DNA of 29,862 nt from positions 1-29,862 of the forward strand of contig JAIRJQ010000121.1 of assembly GCA_031260545.1 (NCBI GenBank), read 5' to 3'. Below are positions 1 to 8,674 of this stretch, piece after piece. This stretch comes from Methanomassiliicoccaceae archaeon (lineage in GTDB: Archaea; Thermoplasmatota; Thermoplasmata; Methanomassiliicoccales; Methanomethylophilaceae). The notes under the pieces are model-generated. The model did not search any database, was not told the origin of the DNA, and saw only the letters and a list, made by a program, of their open reading frames with translations. The position numbers and the translations under genes are program-made. Positions within the stretch are counted from its first letter, which is position 1. Each line of letters starts with the position of its first letter.

Positions 1-621
1 AAGATAAACGGAATGACCAAAGAGTCGTTATCCGCAAAGATCCCCGAGATACTGGAAAAGCTGAAGATGACCGAGTGGTCCGATAAACGCATAGGAACAT
101 TCTCCAAAGGGATGAGACAGAGGATCGCGTTAGGCCAGTCGTTGCTCACAGACCCGTCCGTGATAATATTGGATGAACCTACATCGGGTCTCGATCCGAG
201 AGGAATGATCGAAATTCGTGAGATATTGAAATCATTGAAAACAAGGGACCTTACAATATTCATGAGCTCGCACATGTTATACGAGGTGAGCGACCTCTGT
301 GACCGCATAGCAATGATCAACAGAGGAAAACTTCTGGTCCATGATAACACAGAAGTGATAATGAACAGCACCGGTGCAAGAGTGGTAAAAATAAAGCTGC
401 TGAACGGCCTGACACAAAAGGCCGTCGATGATATATCAGCCCTTTCCAATGTTGTGGACGCTCGTACGGACGGCGGGAGCATCGAGGTAAAGCTGAACGG
501 CGGCGATGCGGAACAGGCAAAACTTCTCAAGGACATCACAGCGATCAACCTGGACGTCTGCAGCATAGTAAGTGACAATCTCGAGTCGACATATCTCAAT
601 CTGATCAAGGAGTCGAGGTGA
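1..621 (+). CDS. ABC transporter ATP-binding protein (C-terminal part; 5' end outside window)
   Basis: This is the nucleotide-binding subunit of an ABC-2 type exporter; it would hydrolyse ATP on the cytoplasmic face of the permease encoded next. The reading frame is open back to base 1, so the gene starts upstream. The Walker A and Q-loop are therefore outside the window, and the ATG at 13 is only an internal Met. Visible motifs in order are a variant signature (FSKGMRQRIALGQSLL), Walker B plus D-loop (VIILDEPTSGLDP) and the H-loop His (MSSH). An extension of about 80 residues follows, as is common in ABC-2 exporter ATPases. The stop lies 4 nt before the permease ATG, and the GAGGTGAT at the gene end serves as the ribosome binding site for the permease. 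Substrate cannot be read from sequence. Confidence 0.93.
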   Translation, partial: KINGMTKESLSAKIPEILEKLKMTEWSDKRIGTFSKGMRQRIALGQSLLTDPSVIILDEPTSGLDPRGMIEIREILKSLKTRDLTIFMSSHMLYEVSDLCDRIAMINRGKLLVHDNTEVIMNSTGARVVKIKLLNGLTQKAVDDISALSNVVDARTDGGSIEVKLNGGDAEQAKLLKDITAINLDVCSIVSDNLESTYLNLIKESR

Positions 622-625
622 TACC

Positions 626-1468
626 ATGGGTGAAAATGACAATGTCTCAAAGGCAAAGAAAGGGATCTCGGACGATCTGAGACAGATCGGCGTTGTTACA
701 AAATATGAGATACTGACACATGTACGCAGCAGGAAGATGCTTGTATTCGTGGCTGTTGCAGTACTGCTTCTGGCACTTATAACACTCTTGAGCTACGTTC
801 TGGACGGGGGGCTGCCGGATAATTCCAAGGAACTTCTTGAACAATATATCTCATGGGTATCCCTCTTTATGATAATCGGTGTCTCGCTGTTCTGTGCATC
901 CACGATCGCATCGGAGTTCGAGGAAAGAACAGCATTATTGATGTTCCCTAGACCGATAAAGAAGACATCTTTCTTCTTAGGTAAGGTTCTCGCATGTTAC
1001 ATCTTATGCGGCGCAATAGTGGTGCTTTACTATCTGGTCATTATGATCCTTTCGATATTGAACACCGGAGACCTTGACGCGAACATATTCGGCTCGCTCG
1101 GTATGGCGGTTATGTTCATGGTCGGCGCCGGCGGGTTTGCGTTACTGATGAGTTCGATATTCAAAAGAGGGGCAACAGCGATAATAATAACAATAGTGGT
1201 GCTGCTGATGGTGTTCAGCATAGTGGACCAAATGCTGTCATTGTTCGGCGTCGAACCGGTCTTCAGCGTAACATATGCGGCCAAGGACATCATCAATTAC
1301 GTTGCGCAGAATCCGCTTGTTACTGATATTGACCTAAGCGACTATGGAACGGATTTCAGGTTCAAGGACTACAATCCGACTCATACGATGGCGTTCTCCA
1401 TAATGGCGATATGGGCCGTTGTTACGACAGCGATATCCGCGTTCCTGTTCAAAAGAAAGGAATTCTAA
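626..1468 (+). CDS. ABC-2 type transporter permease
   Basis: This is a 280-residue integral membrane protein and the likely transmembrane partner of the preceding ATPase. Six hydrophobic segments are visible at about residues 38-58, 76-97, 120-144, 154-178, 183-208 and 253-274. The cytoplasmic loop after the second segment holds the ABC-2 hallmark E-F-E-E-R-T...P-R-P...F-F-L-G-K (residues about 97-120), where the ATPase docks. A large loop between segments 5 and 6 (about 209-250) probably faces outside. The N-terminus is hydrophilic and basic, with no signal peptide. The start is fixed by a strong ribosome binding site (GAGGTGAT) 5 nt upstream. A hairpin followed by a T-rich run lies just behind the stop. 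Substrate is unknown; lipid, drug and peptide export are all possible for the family. Confidence 0.93.
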   Translation: MGENDNVSKAKKGISDDLRQIGVVTKYEILTHVRSRKMLVFVAVAVLLLALITLLSYVLDGGLPDNSKELLEQYISWVSLFMIIGVSLFCASTIASEFEERTALLMFPRPIKKTSFFLGKVLACYILCGAIVVLYYLVIMILSILNTGDLDANIFGSLGMAVMFMVGAGGFALLMSSIFKRGATAIIITIVVLLMVFSIVDQMLSLFGVEPVFSVTYAAKDIINYVAQNPLVTDIDLSDYGTDFRFKDYNPTHTMAFSIMAIWAVVTTAISAFLFKRKEF

Positions 1469-1470
1469 AC

Positions 1471-1498
1471 GGAACTCACGTTCCCCTTTTCTTTTTCC
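1471..1498 (+). terminator. Hairpin plus T-rich tract behind the ABC operon
   Basis: Five-base arms GGAAC/GTTCC enclose a 4-nt loop and are followed directly by CCTTTTCTTTTT. It lies 3 nt after the permease stop, between two convergent genes. T-rich tracts are the main archaeal termination signal. Confidence 0.6.
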
Positions 1499-1526
1499 AT
1501 TTTCCTTTTTATCATATCGAAGGATA

Positions 1527-3347
1527 TCATTTCTGCTGCTGTTTGATCTCTATCGTCATTTTCTTCTTCGCGTTGAAATGGCCGAGGGCTGCCGCCTTGG
1601 TATACCATTTTTTAGCTTCGTTCAGGTCTTTCTCGACGCCTATGCCCTCTTCGTAATATCTGCCGATGATGAACTGTGATTCAGCATCCCCGTTGTTCGC
1701 CTCATCCATGTGTTTTTCGAAAGGGGTCATATCATTTACGAGCTTCAGCTTCTGTCCGGAGTATCCTTCAATGAGTTCACGTGAATATGTGTGACCTTGT
1801 TTCGCCGCTCTCGTATACCATTTTATTGCCGATTCTTTATCAGGTTTTGTTCCTGTCCCGTTCGCATAATGCAGGCCCGCGTAATACTGCGCAAGAACAT
1901 GGCCGGTCGATGCAGCTTTGAGATACCATTCGAACGCTTTTTTATCGTTCTTTTCAACTCCGCGCCCTTCCGAATAGCACTGAGCGATGAAATACTGCGA
2001 TTTCCCGTATCCGGCGTCCGCAGCCAGCGTATGCCATTTGAACGATCCGCTTATGTTCTTGGCGACGCCGGTACCTTTGCTTAAACAAACACCAACGTAA
2101 TACTGCGATCTGTGGTGTCCGTTCTGCGCCGATCTGAGGAACCATCTGTATCCCAGTCTCTCATCCTTTTTCACACCGCGGCCGTTCATGTATGCTTCGG
2201 CCACATTGAACTGTGCGGTCCCGTTACCATTCTGCGCCGATCTGAGGAACCAGTTGAATGATTCCTTGTCATCCTTATTGACGCCTCTGCCTTCCGTATA
2301 CCGCTGCGCAACCGCAAATTGTGCATATTCGGAATCATGTTCAGCGGCCATCAGGAACCATTTGAACGATTCCTTATCATTTTTTGTTACGTCGCGTCCG
2401 TCGGCATACATATGCGCCAACGATATCATCGCATCGCTCTGTCCGAATTCCGCCGCCGTTCTGAAATATTCCAGCGCCTTCTTCTTATCACGGTCGGTAC
2501 CTCTGCCGCGCTGATAGCACTGCGCCAGACCGTATAACGCATCCACGGACCCGTGATTGGAAGCAACGGTGAACCATCCGAACGCATAGAACGGATCAGG
2601 TTCGATACCGATCCCTTCAAGATAATAACGTCCTAATTCATATTCCGCATCTTCGGAACCGGTATCGGCAAGATCGAAGATCATGCCGAATGCCTTTTTT
2701 TCATCCTTTTCTACTCCCGTCCCGTCAGCATAACATCTTATCACTTCAATGGGAGCTCTTCTGTGTCCTTTTTCGGACGCTTTCTGGAACAGCATGAACG
2801 CTTTTTCTGCGTTCTTTTCGGTGCACGCACCGCTGCGGTACATCCTCGCCAGATCGAATACCGCATCCATGTGGCCAAGTTCCGCCGCCTTTTCGCAGCA
2901 TGTGAAAGAAAGGTCGGCGTCCGGTGCAACACCCGTTCCGTGGAAATAAAAACGGCTTAACATGTACAATGCGCCGGCACTTCCCTGTTCCGCTTTTTTT
3001 CTGTAAGATTCAAATGCGGCAGCAGCGTCAAATCTCCATTTCCTTTCTTTATAAAGGGATACGGCGCCGATGGACCTTCTGTCCCCCTTTTCCGCGGCGC
3101 GTATGTACCATAATAATGCCTCATTGACATCTTTTTCAACGGCGATACCGTGATAATAACATTCGCCTATCATGTATTCCGATGCCGTGTGCCCCAGATC
3201 CGCGGCCATCGCATACCATTTGAAAGACTCATTCTCATCCACCTCCGTCTCGTTCCCGAGCGCGTGGTATTGCCCCAATTCGAACATTGCCGTGATGTTT
3301 CCTTCCGCGGCACCTTTTTTCAGCGTTTCTAGTGTCACAGGTGTCAT
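1527..3347 (-). CDS. Sel1-like (TPR-type) repeat protein, about 16 repeats
   Basis: The protein is almost wholly tandem Sel1 repeats of about 36 residues with the pattern A-x-Y-x-[LI]-G-x-x-Y-x-x-G-x-G-V-x-K-D...A-x-x-W-[YF]-x-x-A-A-x-x-G. I count about 16 units; the third and the fifteenth are degenerate, the latter carrying a spacer around KLVNDMTPFEKHMDE. Sel1 repeats form an alpha-alpha solenoid that binds other proteins. No signal peptide, membrane segment or enzymatic domain is seen, so it is probably a cytoplasmic scaffold. The start is uncertain: ATGs at 3359 and 3347 are in frame. I prefer 3347 because a TTTAAA element at 3368-3373 would begin a transcript at about 3345, near the second ATG. 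It is convergent with the ABC operon and divergent from the acyltransferase-like gene. Partner and role are unknown. Confidence 0.93.
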   Translation of the reverse strand: MTPVTLETLKKGAAEGNITAMFELGQYHALGNETEVDENESFKWYAMAADLGHTASEYMIGECYYHGIAVEKDVNEALLWYIRAAEKGDRRSIGAVSLYKERKWRFDAAAAFESYRKKAEQGSAGALYMLSRFYFHGTGVAPDADLSFTCCEKAAELGHMDAVFDLARMYRSGACTEKNAEKAFMLFQKASEKGHRRAPIEVIRCYADGTGVEKDEKKAFGMIFDLADTGSEDAEYELGRYYLEGIGIEPDPFYAFGWFTVASNHGSVDALYGLAQCYQRGRGTDRDKKKALEYFRTAAEFGQSDAMISLAHMYADGRDVTKNDKESFKWFLMAAEHDSEYAQFAVAQRYTEGRGVNKDDKESFNWFLRSAQNGNGTAQFNVAEAYMNGRGVKKDERLGYRWFLRSAQNGHHRSQYYVGVCLSKGTGVAKNISGSFKWHTLAADAGYGKSQYFIAQCYSEGRGVEKNDKKAFEWYLKAASTGHVLAQYYAGLHYANGTGTKPDKESAIKWYTRAAKQGHTYSRELIEGYSGQKLKLVNDMTPFEKHMDEANNGDAESQFIIGRYYEEGIGVEKDLNEAKKWYTKAAALGHFNAKKKMTIEIKQQQK

Positions 3348-3409
3348 ACTATGTGCCAATATAAGAATTTAAAGATTTGAACCAAAAGAAAATAAAAGAT
3401 TAACGTGCA

Positions 3410-4333
3410 ATGAGCGACTTAACAGATATGTTATCTATTAATAATGGCTTAGTTGTTACGTATAACATGGGAAAGAAACGGTGGAAGGACCGAAAGGACG
3501 GCCGTTATCTCTACGATGCGGACCCTATGCACAAATTTATGCCGTTCCTTATGCCGAAACGTACGGAATGCGAAGTATTTTTAAGAGAGACAATAGATGC
3601 CGCGAACCTCATGGAATATCTGGATGAAAAGAAATCCACTGAATGTAACAGGATAACATTATTCTCGCTGCTGATGTCAACTCTGGTCAGAACCTTCGCC
3701 ATGCGCCCTGACCTCAACAACTTCGTTGCAGGGCACAGACTTTACAGAAGGAACAAGATAGACATAGGTTTCGTGGTGAAAAAGGAGTTCAGCGACGCGG
3801 GCGCAGAAACTACGGTAAGGTTGGCGTTCGATCCTTCTCTGACCATTGCGGAAGTAAGTGAACGGCTATATTCGCATATAGACGAATTCAGATCGGCGGG
3901 ATCCGCAGGTACCGATAAAACGGTAAGGACATTATCAAAACTTCCGCGCTTCCTGACAAAATTTATCGTTGCATTCCTCAGGTTCCTGAATTACTTCGGT
4001 CACGTTCCTAAAGGATTGATAGAATCGGATCCGAATTTCGCTTCCGCCTTCGTTGCCAATATGGGTTCCATCAAGGCCAATGCGCCGTTCCATCATCTCA
4101 ATAACTGGGGGACCGGCTCATTATTCATAACGATAGGCGCAGTTGAGGATAGGGTATGTGTCGTTAACGGTACACCGGAAATAAGAAAATGTTTCGATCT
4201 TGCGTTCACGGTCGACGAGAGAATAGCGGATGGTTATTATTTTGCCAGATCGATACAGCTGATGAAGGACATAATCTCAGACCCGGCGTGTCTTGAGACA
4301 CCGTTCGCGCCGGAGGCCGCAAAATATGAATGA
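3410..4333 (+). CDS. CAT/E2-superfamily acyltransferase-like protein lacking the catalytic His
   Basis: This 307-residue protein resembles the catalytic domain of 2-oxoacid dehydrogenase E2 and chloramphenicol acetyltransferases, but has no lipoyl or E3-binding domain. Recognisable parts are the stretch RPDLNNFVAGHRLYRR (about 99-114), the following IDIGFVVKKE strand, and the C-terminal LAFTVDERIADGYYFAR (about 265-280), which matches the E2 active-site strand. Enzymes of this superfamily use H-x-x-x-D-G there; here it reads E270-R-I-A-D274-G, so the catalytic base is replaced by Glu. It may use another residue, bind without catalysis, or serve as a partner subunit. The next gene, an acyl-CoA synthetase, overlaps its end by 8 nt, so a shared acyl substrate is likely. 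No Shine-Dalgarno sequence precedes the ATG. Confidence 0.8.
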   Translation: MSDLTDMLSINNGLVVTYNMGKKRWKDRKDGRYLYDADPMHKFMPFLMPKRTECEVFLRETIDAANLMEYLDEKKSTECNRITLFSLLMSTLVRTFAMRPDLNNFVAGHRLYRRNKIDIGFVVKKEFSDAGAETTVRLAFDPSLTIAEVSERLYSHIDEFRSAGSAGTDKTVRTLSKLPRFLTKFIVAFLRFLNYFGHVPKGLIESDPNFASAFVANMGSIKANAPFHHLNNWGTGSLFITIGAVEDRVCVVNGTPEIRKCFDLAFTVDERIADGYYFARSIQLMKDIISDPACLETPFAPEAAKYE

Positions 4334-6041
4334 TGCTCCATGGACAGGACATTACGGTAACGTTCCGGTATCGCTCGACTATCCCAAAGGCACATTATAC
4401 GATGTTCTTGAAAGATCGGCGGAAAGCAACGGCGAAAGATACGCATACGAGTTCATAGGTTCGAAGACAACATACTCGAAACTCATATCCGATGTGGACA
4501 TGGCCGCTTCGTCGCTGATAGCGATGGGCATCGGTAAGAACGACAAAGTGATGATATGTTTACCCAATACTCCGCATGCGGTCACAATGTTCTATGCAAT
4601 AAGCAAAGTGGGTGCCGTCGCGGTGATGATACATCCGTTATCATCTAAGAATGAGATAGAATTCTATCTGAACGATTCGGGATGCAGAGTGGCGGTGACA
4701 ATGGACAGATTCGCCGGTTCCTTTGACGGGATGGAGAATACTACGCCGCTGAAACGGCTTGTGATCGTCGATATAACAAAAGGTCTGAACCCTGTGTATA
4801 AGATGGCATACAGGTTGAGGTCAAAGAACATTCCGAGGCCGGTGATGAAAGAGCATATGATACCATGGGATGATATGATATCGCTGGGATTCGGGAACGC
4901 AGAGAGAACGGACAACGATGCGGACGATCTCGCGGTGATATTGTACACGGGAGGAACGACAGGCAGATCGAAAGGTGTTCTTCTGTCGAATTTGAATTTC
5001 AATGCTACAGCGTTACAGACATACGTAATGGGGCAATACGAGATAAGCGAAAAGGATTCCATGCTCGGCATCCTGCCGTTGTTCCACGGTTTCGGATTAT
5101 GCATAGGGATGCACATGACCCTTATGCATTCCGCACGTTTCATACTCGTCCCAGTGTTCAGCCCGGACACCTTCACAAAGTTAATAAGAAAAAAGAGACC
5201 GACATTCATTGCCGGCGTTCCGACGCTGTTCGAACTGATGATAAGAAGTAAAAGATTGAAGAGAACGGACCTTTCGTTCCTGAGAGGGGTATTCGTGGGA
5301 GGCGATACGTTATCGGTGGACCTGAAGGGCCGTGTTGATAAATTCCTCATGGACCGTCATTCGGCATCGACGATACGCGAGGGATATGGACTTACAGAAT
5401 GTGTCACCGCTTCCTGCTTAACGCCAATAAATGAATACCGCAGGGGAAGCATCGGGATACCTTTTCCAGACACGCTGTACAAAGTGGTCGCCGTAGGGAC
5501 GACAGACGAGGTTCAATACGGAACGGACGGAGAAATATGCATCTCCGGGCCGTCCGTGATGATAGGATATAACAACGAACCGGAAGAAACAACAAATGTT
5601 CTCAAGAAGCATGAAGACGGCAGAATATGGCTGCACACAGGCGATGCGGGAATGATGGACAGCGAAGGGTTCATTTATTTCAGGCAACGCATAAAAAGAA
5701 TGATAATAAGCTCCGGATACAACATATATCCGAGCCAGATCGAAAATGTTCTGGATACGCACCCTCTCATTCAGTGTTCATGCGTCATCGGTATACCCGA
5801 TGAGATCAGAATTCAGTCGGTCAAAGCGTTCGTTGTCCTGAAGGACGATGTTTCCGAGGACGAGTTCACAAAGCAGAAGATAAAACGATACTGCATAGAG
5901 AATATAGCAAGATACGCCGTTCCGTCGGACATAGAATTCATTGACGAATTGCCGAAGACAAAGGTAGGAAAAGTAGCATATACAGAATTAGAAAAGCTGG
6001 AGCTGAGCCGGAAAGGGCTCTCGCCTAAGGAACAAATATGA
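4326..6041 (+). CDS. AMP-forming acyl-CoA synthetase (long-chain fatty acid CoA ligase-like)
   Basis: This ANL-superfamily enzyme (571 residues) activates a carboxylic acid as acyl-AMP and then acyl-CoA. Motifs counted from this start are: P-loop YTGGTTGRSKG (207-217), acyl-adenylate motif YGLTE (354-358), HTGD (437-440), the hinge region around RQRIKRMIISSGYNIYP (about 453-469), and the C-terminal catalytic Lys in PKTKVGK (K549). All key residues are intact. The start is chosen because GGAGG at 4312-4316 sits 9 nt before this ATG. A longer in-frame ORF from 4293 would only add a basic tail read from inside the upstream gene. It overlaps the CAT-like gene and is surely co-transcribed with it. 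The acid used cannot be inferred; the fold suits medium or long chains. No downstream lipid genes are seen. Confidence 0.92.
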   Translation: MNDAPWTGHYGNVPVSLDYPKGTLYDVLERSAESNGERYAYEFIGSKTTYSKLISDVDMAASSLIAMGIGKNDKVMICLPNTPHAVTMFYAISKVGAVAVMIHPLSSKNEIEFYLNDSGCRVAVTMDRFAGSFDGMENTTPLKRLVIVDITKGLNPVYKMAYRLRSKNIPRPVMKEHMIPWDDMISLGFGNAERTDNDADDLAVILYTGGTTGRSKGVLLSNLNFNATALQTYVMGQYEISEKDSMLGILPLFHGFGLCIGMHMTLMHSARFILVPVFSPDTFTKLIRKKRPTFIAGVPTLFELMIRSKRLKRTDLSFLRGVFVGGDTLSVDLKGRVDKFLMDRHSASTIREGYGLTECVTASCLTPINEYRRGSIGIPFPDTLYKVVAVGTTDEVQYGTDGEICISGPSVMIGYNNEPEETTNVLKKHEDGRIWLHTGDAGMMDSEGFIYFRQRIKRMIISSGYNIYPSQIENVLDTHPLIQCSCVIGIPDEIRIQSVKAFVVLKDDVSEDEFTKQKIKRYCIENIARYAVPSDIEFIDELPKTKVGKVAYTELEKLELSRKGLSPKEQI

Positions 6042-6050
6042 TGTAACATA

Positions 6051-6076
6051 AGTTTAGGCAATCCTAAACTTTATAT
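6051..6076 (+). promoter_or_regulatory. DtxR-type operator palindrome adjoining the TATA box of the iron operon
   Basis: A perfect inverted repeat AGTTTAGG-CAAT-CCTAAACT (8-bp arms, 4-nt spacer) resembles the TTAGG...CCTAA half-sites of DtxR/IdeR-family operators. It abuts and slightly overlaps a TATA element (TTTATAT, 6070-6076). The TATA centre lies about 26 nt before the ATG at 6100, implying a leaderless mRNA. Binding of the metal-loaded regulator would block TBP/TFB access, so the operon is probably autorepressed when metal is plentiful. Confidence 0.7.
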
Positions 6077-6099
6077 CCGCGATAATGATACGGAACATC

Positions 6100-6750
6100 A
6101 TGGCATCAGGCAACCGTGAGGATTATTTGTTACGCATCCTTAGATTGACCAACGGCGACGGTATCGCGAAAACAACGGATATAGCTGCGCTGATGAACGT
6201 ATCCGCCGCTTCCGTCACCGAGATGCTGAGGATTCTTGCTAACGATGAGCTAATAACATACAAAAAATACAAAGGGGTCTCTTTAACGCCGGAAGGTTTA
6301 GCCATGGCTAAAAGAATAAGGGACAAGCATCAGATCGCCGAACGTTTTTTGATGGACGTTCTCGATAAGGACCAGGGGGATGCGCATGAGGAAGCGTGTA
6401 AGATGGAACACATACTTTCCGATGAATCCGCGAGAAGGATGTGCCGCATCGTCGGCGCAGCCGAAATGTCGGACTGCGAAGCATTATGCGGCAGCGAATG
6501 CATAAAAAAGGCGTCGGGGATACAGCTGAACAAGATATCCGCAGGCATGGCAGGAAAGATATCGCACCTTAAATGCGATGACGCTGAGAAGATACGAAAA
6601 CTCATATCGATAGGTTTTGTGCCAGGAAGGACGATCTCGATGGTGAACAGGACGACAAGCAACGGTCCGATCATATTCCGCATGGGCGAATCCAATATCG
6701 CGCTGGACCAGGAACTGGCGTCGCTGGTCTTTGTGAACGTAGATCAGTGA
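6100..6750 (+). CDS. DtxR-family metal-dependent repressor with C-terminal FeoA-like domain
   Basis: This protein senses divalent metal and represses transcription. The N-terminal winged helix (about 1-62) holds the recognition helix VSAASVTEMLRIL. The dimerisation and metal domain (about 65-135) keeps H77, E81, H96, C100, E103 and H104, matching DtxR H79, E83, H98, C102, E105 and H106. The residue equivalent to DtxR Met10 is Asp8, as in MntR. Residues about 145-216 form an SH3-like FeoA domain, with a linker Cys pair (DCEALCG). The start at 6100 is preferred over an in-frame ATG at 6085 because the TATA box predicts a leaderless message beginning there, and DtxR proteins start just before the EDYL helix. 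It is followed 4 nt later by feoB, so it probably controls ferrous iron import. The palindrome upstream suggests autoregulation. Confidence 0.92.
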   Translation: MASGNREDYLLRILRLTNGDGIAKTTDIAALMNVSAASVTEMLRILANDELITYKKYKGVSLTPEGLAMAKRIRDKHQIAERFLMDVLDKDQGDAHEEACKMEHILSDESARRMCRIVGAAEMSDCEALCGSECIKKASGIQLNKISAGMAGKISHLKCDDAEKIRKLISIGFVPGRTISMVNRTTSNGPIIFRMGESNIALDQELASLVFVNVDQ

Positions 6751-6754
6751 TATA

Positions 6755-8674
6755 ATGATACGAGTGACACTGATAGGCCAGCCGAATGCAGGAAAATCAT
6801 CACTGTTCACCCGCATGACGGGTGTCGGCGTCATAATTTCAAATTATGCGGGAACGACGGTGGAATTCGAAGAGGCCACGGTGGTAAGGAAAGGGAACGA
6901 GATCCATGTTCACGATCTTCCGGGAACGCATTCGCTTTCCGGCAACTCCGATGAAGAACGGCTTGTGATGAATGCTCTGACGGATGATACCGGGGACGTA
7001 GTGATAGTTGTTGCCGATGCTTCCAATCTGGAAGGGAGCATGGTCCTTTGTTTCGAGGCCATGGAGCTGGGGCTTCCGGTCATACTTGCGCTGAACAAAA
7101 TGGACATCGCGTCGAAACGTTTCGATACCGATGTGAAAAAAATGAGAGAGATCCTCGACATCCCCGTAATTCCGGTATCAGCAAGGTCGGCCTTAGGGAT
7201 CGATGATCTTCTGGACGAAGTGATACTTTATGAAAAGAAGGAAACGAACTTTAAGGTAAGATATGACAGTCATATCGAGAAGTACATAAACGATCTGCTT
7301 TTCACAAGCAAGATAAAAGGATTCGATCCGCGCGGTGTCGCCGTAAAACTTTTGGAAAAGGATACGTCCATATTGTCACGTCTGTCGGACGCAGAAAAAA
7401 ATAACGTCAACAGGATGGCATCCGAATTCGAAAGGACGCACGGAGAATCCATAAACGTTCACATAGCAAGGGACAGGTACGGCCAGGCAGGCGTGATAAA
7501 AGATGCGGTGCAGAAGAAGACCGCCCGCGAAAGGACATTCTCTGAAAAACTCTCGGATGCGGCGACGGCGCCGTCCACGGGCATCCCTTTACTGATGTTC
7601 GTCCTTTTCGTAACGTTCATTTCATTCATTCTGATCAGCAGCTTTTTAGAGGATCTGATCAACAGCGTCTACACTTCGGTCGCCGGTGATTCGTTAAAGG
7701 AGTTCGGCGAAAAAACAGGCGGCGAACTTGGCTTGGCCGTTATGGGAGGGGTGGACGTAAGCATACGGGCGATACTCACGCTCGTGATACCGTTCATAAT
7801 GCTCTTTTACGTTATCCTGGGGATACTGGAGGATTCCGGATATCTGCCGAGGGCCGTTGTGCTTCTCGACAGGACCATGCACAGGCTCGGTCTGCACGGC
7901 GGTGCGTTCATACCGATGATGGTAGGGATAGGATGCAGCGTGCCGGCGATACTTGCGACGAGGGTCGTCGCATCGAAACGAGAACGCCTGATACTGAGCA
8001 CCATAATAGTGATGGCCATTCCGTGCTCGGCACAATTGGCCATAATAATGGGGGCCACCGGCAAATACGCAGGAATATTGGCGGCGTTCGTGATATTTTT
8101 GATGTTATCGGCAATGATATTCATCATCGGCATACTGATGAACAGGTGGATGAAATATGAACCGACGAACCTGGCCATGGAGATGCCCGACCTTGTTATG
8201 CCCTCGGCAAGGAATGTTGCGTTCAAAACATGGGACAGATGCAAGGACTTCTTCATCATCGCATTCCCGTTACTGATAATAGGAAGCATCATACTCGAAG
8301 TGCTCCTGCATTTTGGAGCTCTGGACGCAGTTGTTGAGCCGTTCTCGTTCATAACGGTGACCATGCTCGGTCTGCCGCCGATAGTCATAATCGCGTTCAT
8401 CGTGGGGATCGTAAGAAAAGAGATGGCCCTCGGGATGCTGTTCATATTGGCGGGCCTTAATTCAACGGACACCTTCGGGATGGCCGGTTTCATGTCACCC
8501 GATCAGTTCCTGGTGTTCGGCGTCGTGATGTCCATATATTTCCCCTGCCTGGCGGTGTTCGCGGTATTATGGAAGGAGTTCGGGATAAGGAACACGGCGA
8601 TGATAGCATTAACGTCACTGGCAGTTGCGTTACTCGCAGGGACGGCGTTCAATGCGATATTATCGATCATTTAA
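6755..8674 (+). CDS. feoB: Ferrous iron transport protein B (FeoB)
   Basis: This is an inner-membrane Fe(II) importer with an N-terminal G domain, 639 residues. G motifs: G1 GQPNAGKS (8-15), switch I Thr in AGTT (about 32-35), G3 DLPG (54-57), G4 NKMD (114-117), G5 SARSALG (142-148). A helical spacer domain follows to about residue 265. The membrane part has two Gate modules: the first contains ILEDSGYLPR and the conserved GIGCSVPA (391-398), and further hydrophobic segments run to the C-terminus. The enzyme is complete and no key residue is missing. FeoA is not a separate gene here; a FeoA-like domain is fused to the regulator encoded 4 nt upstream. GTGAT before the ATG can act as ribosome binding site. 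It is convergent with gltX; the two stop codons share a TTAA tetramer. Confidence 0.97.
   Translation: MIRVTLIGQPNAGKSSLFTRMTGVGVIISNYAGTTVEFEEATVVRKGNEIHVHDLPGTHSLSGNSDEERLVMNALTDDTGDVVIVVADASNLEGSMVLCFEAMELGLPVILALNKMDIASKRFDTDVKKMREILDIPVIPVSARSALGIDDLLDEVILYEKKETNFKVRYDSHIEKYINDLLFTSKIKGFDPRGVAVKLLEKDTSILSRLSDAEKNNVNRMASEFERTHGESINVHIARDRYGQAGVIKDAVQKKTARERTFSEKLSDAATAPSTGIPLLMFVLFVTFISFILISSFLEDLINSVYTSVAGDSLKEFGEKTGGELGLAVMGGVDVSIRAILTLVIPFIMLFYVILGILEDSGYLPRAVVLLDRTMHRLGLHGGAFIPMMVGIGCSVPAILATRVVASKRERLILSTIIVMAIPCSAQLAIIMGATGKYAGILAAFVIFLMLSAMIFIIGILMNRWMKYEPTNLAMEMPDLVMPSARNVAFKTWDRCKDFFIIAFPLLIIGSIILEVLLHFGALDAVVEPFSFITVTMLGLPPIVIIAFIVGIVRKEMALGMLFILAGLNSTDTFGMAGFMSPDQFLVFGVVMSIYFPCLAVFAVLWKEFGIRNTAMIALTSLAVALLAGTAFNAILSII

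Noticed and set aside
1791..3372. Several plus-strand ORFs opposite the Sel1 gene
   Set aside because: Repetitive shadows of the Sel1 repeats with no independent start signals.
4293..4325. Upstream start of the acyl-CoA synthetase
   Set aside because: It adds only an Arg-rich tail encoded within the previous gene, and the GGAGG site fits the ATG at 4326.
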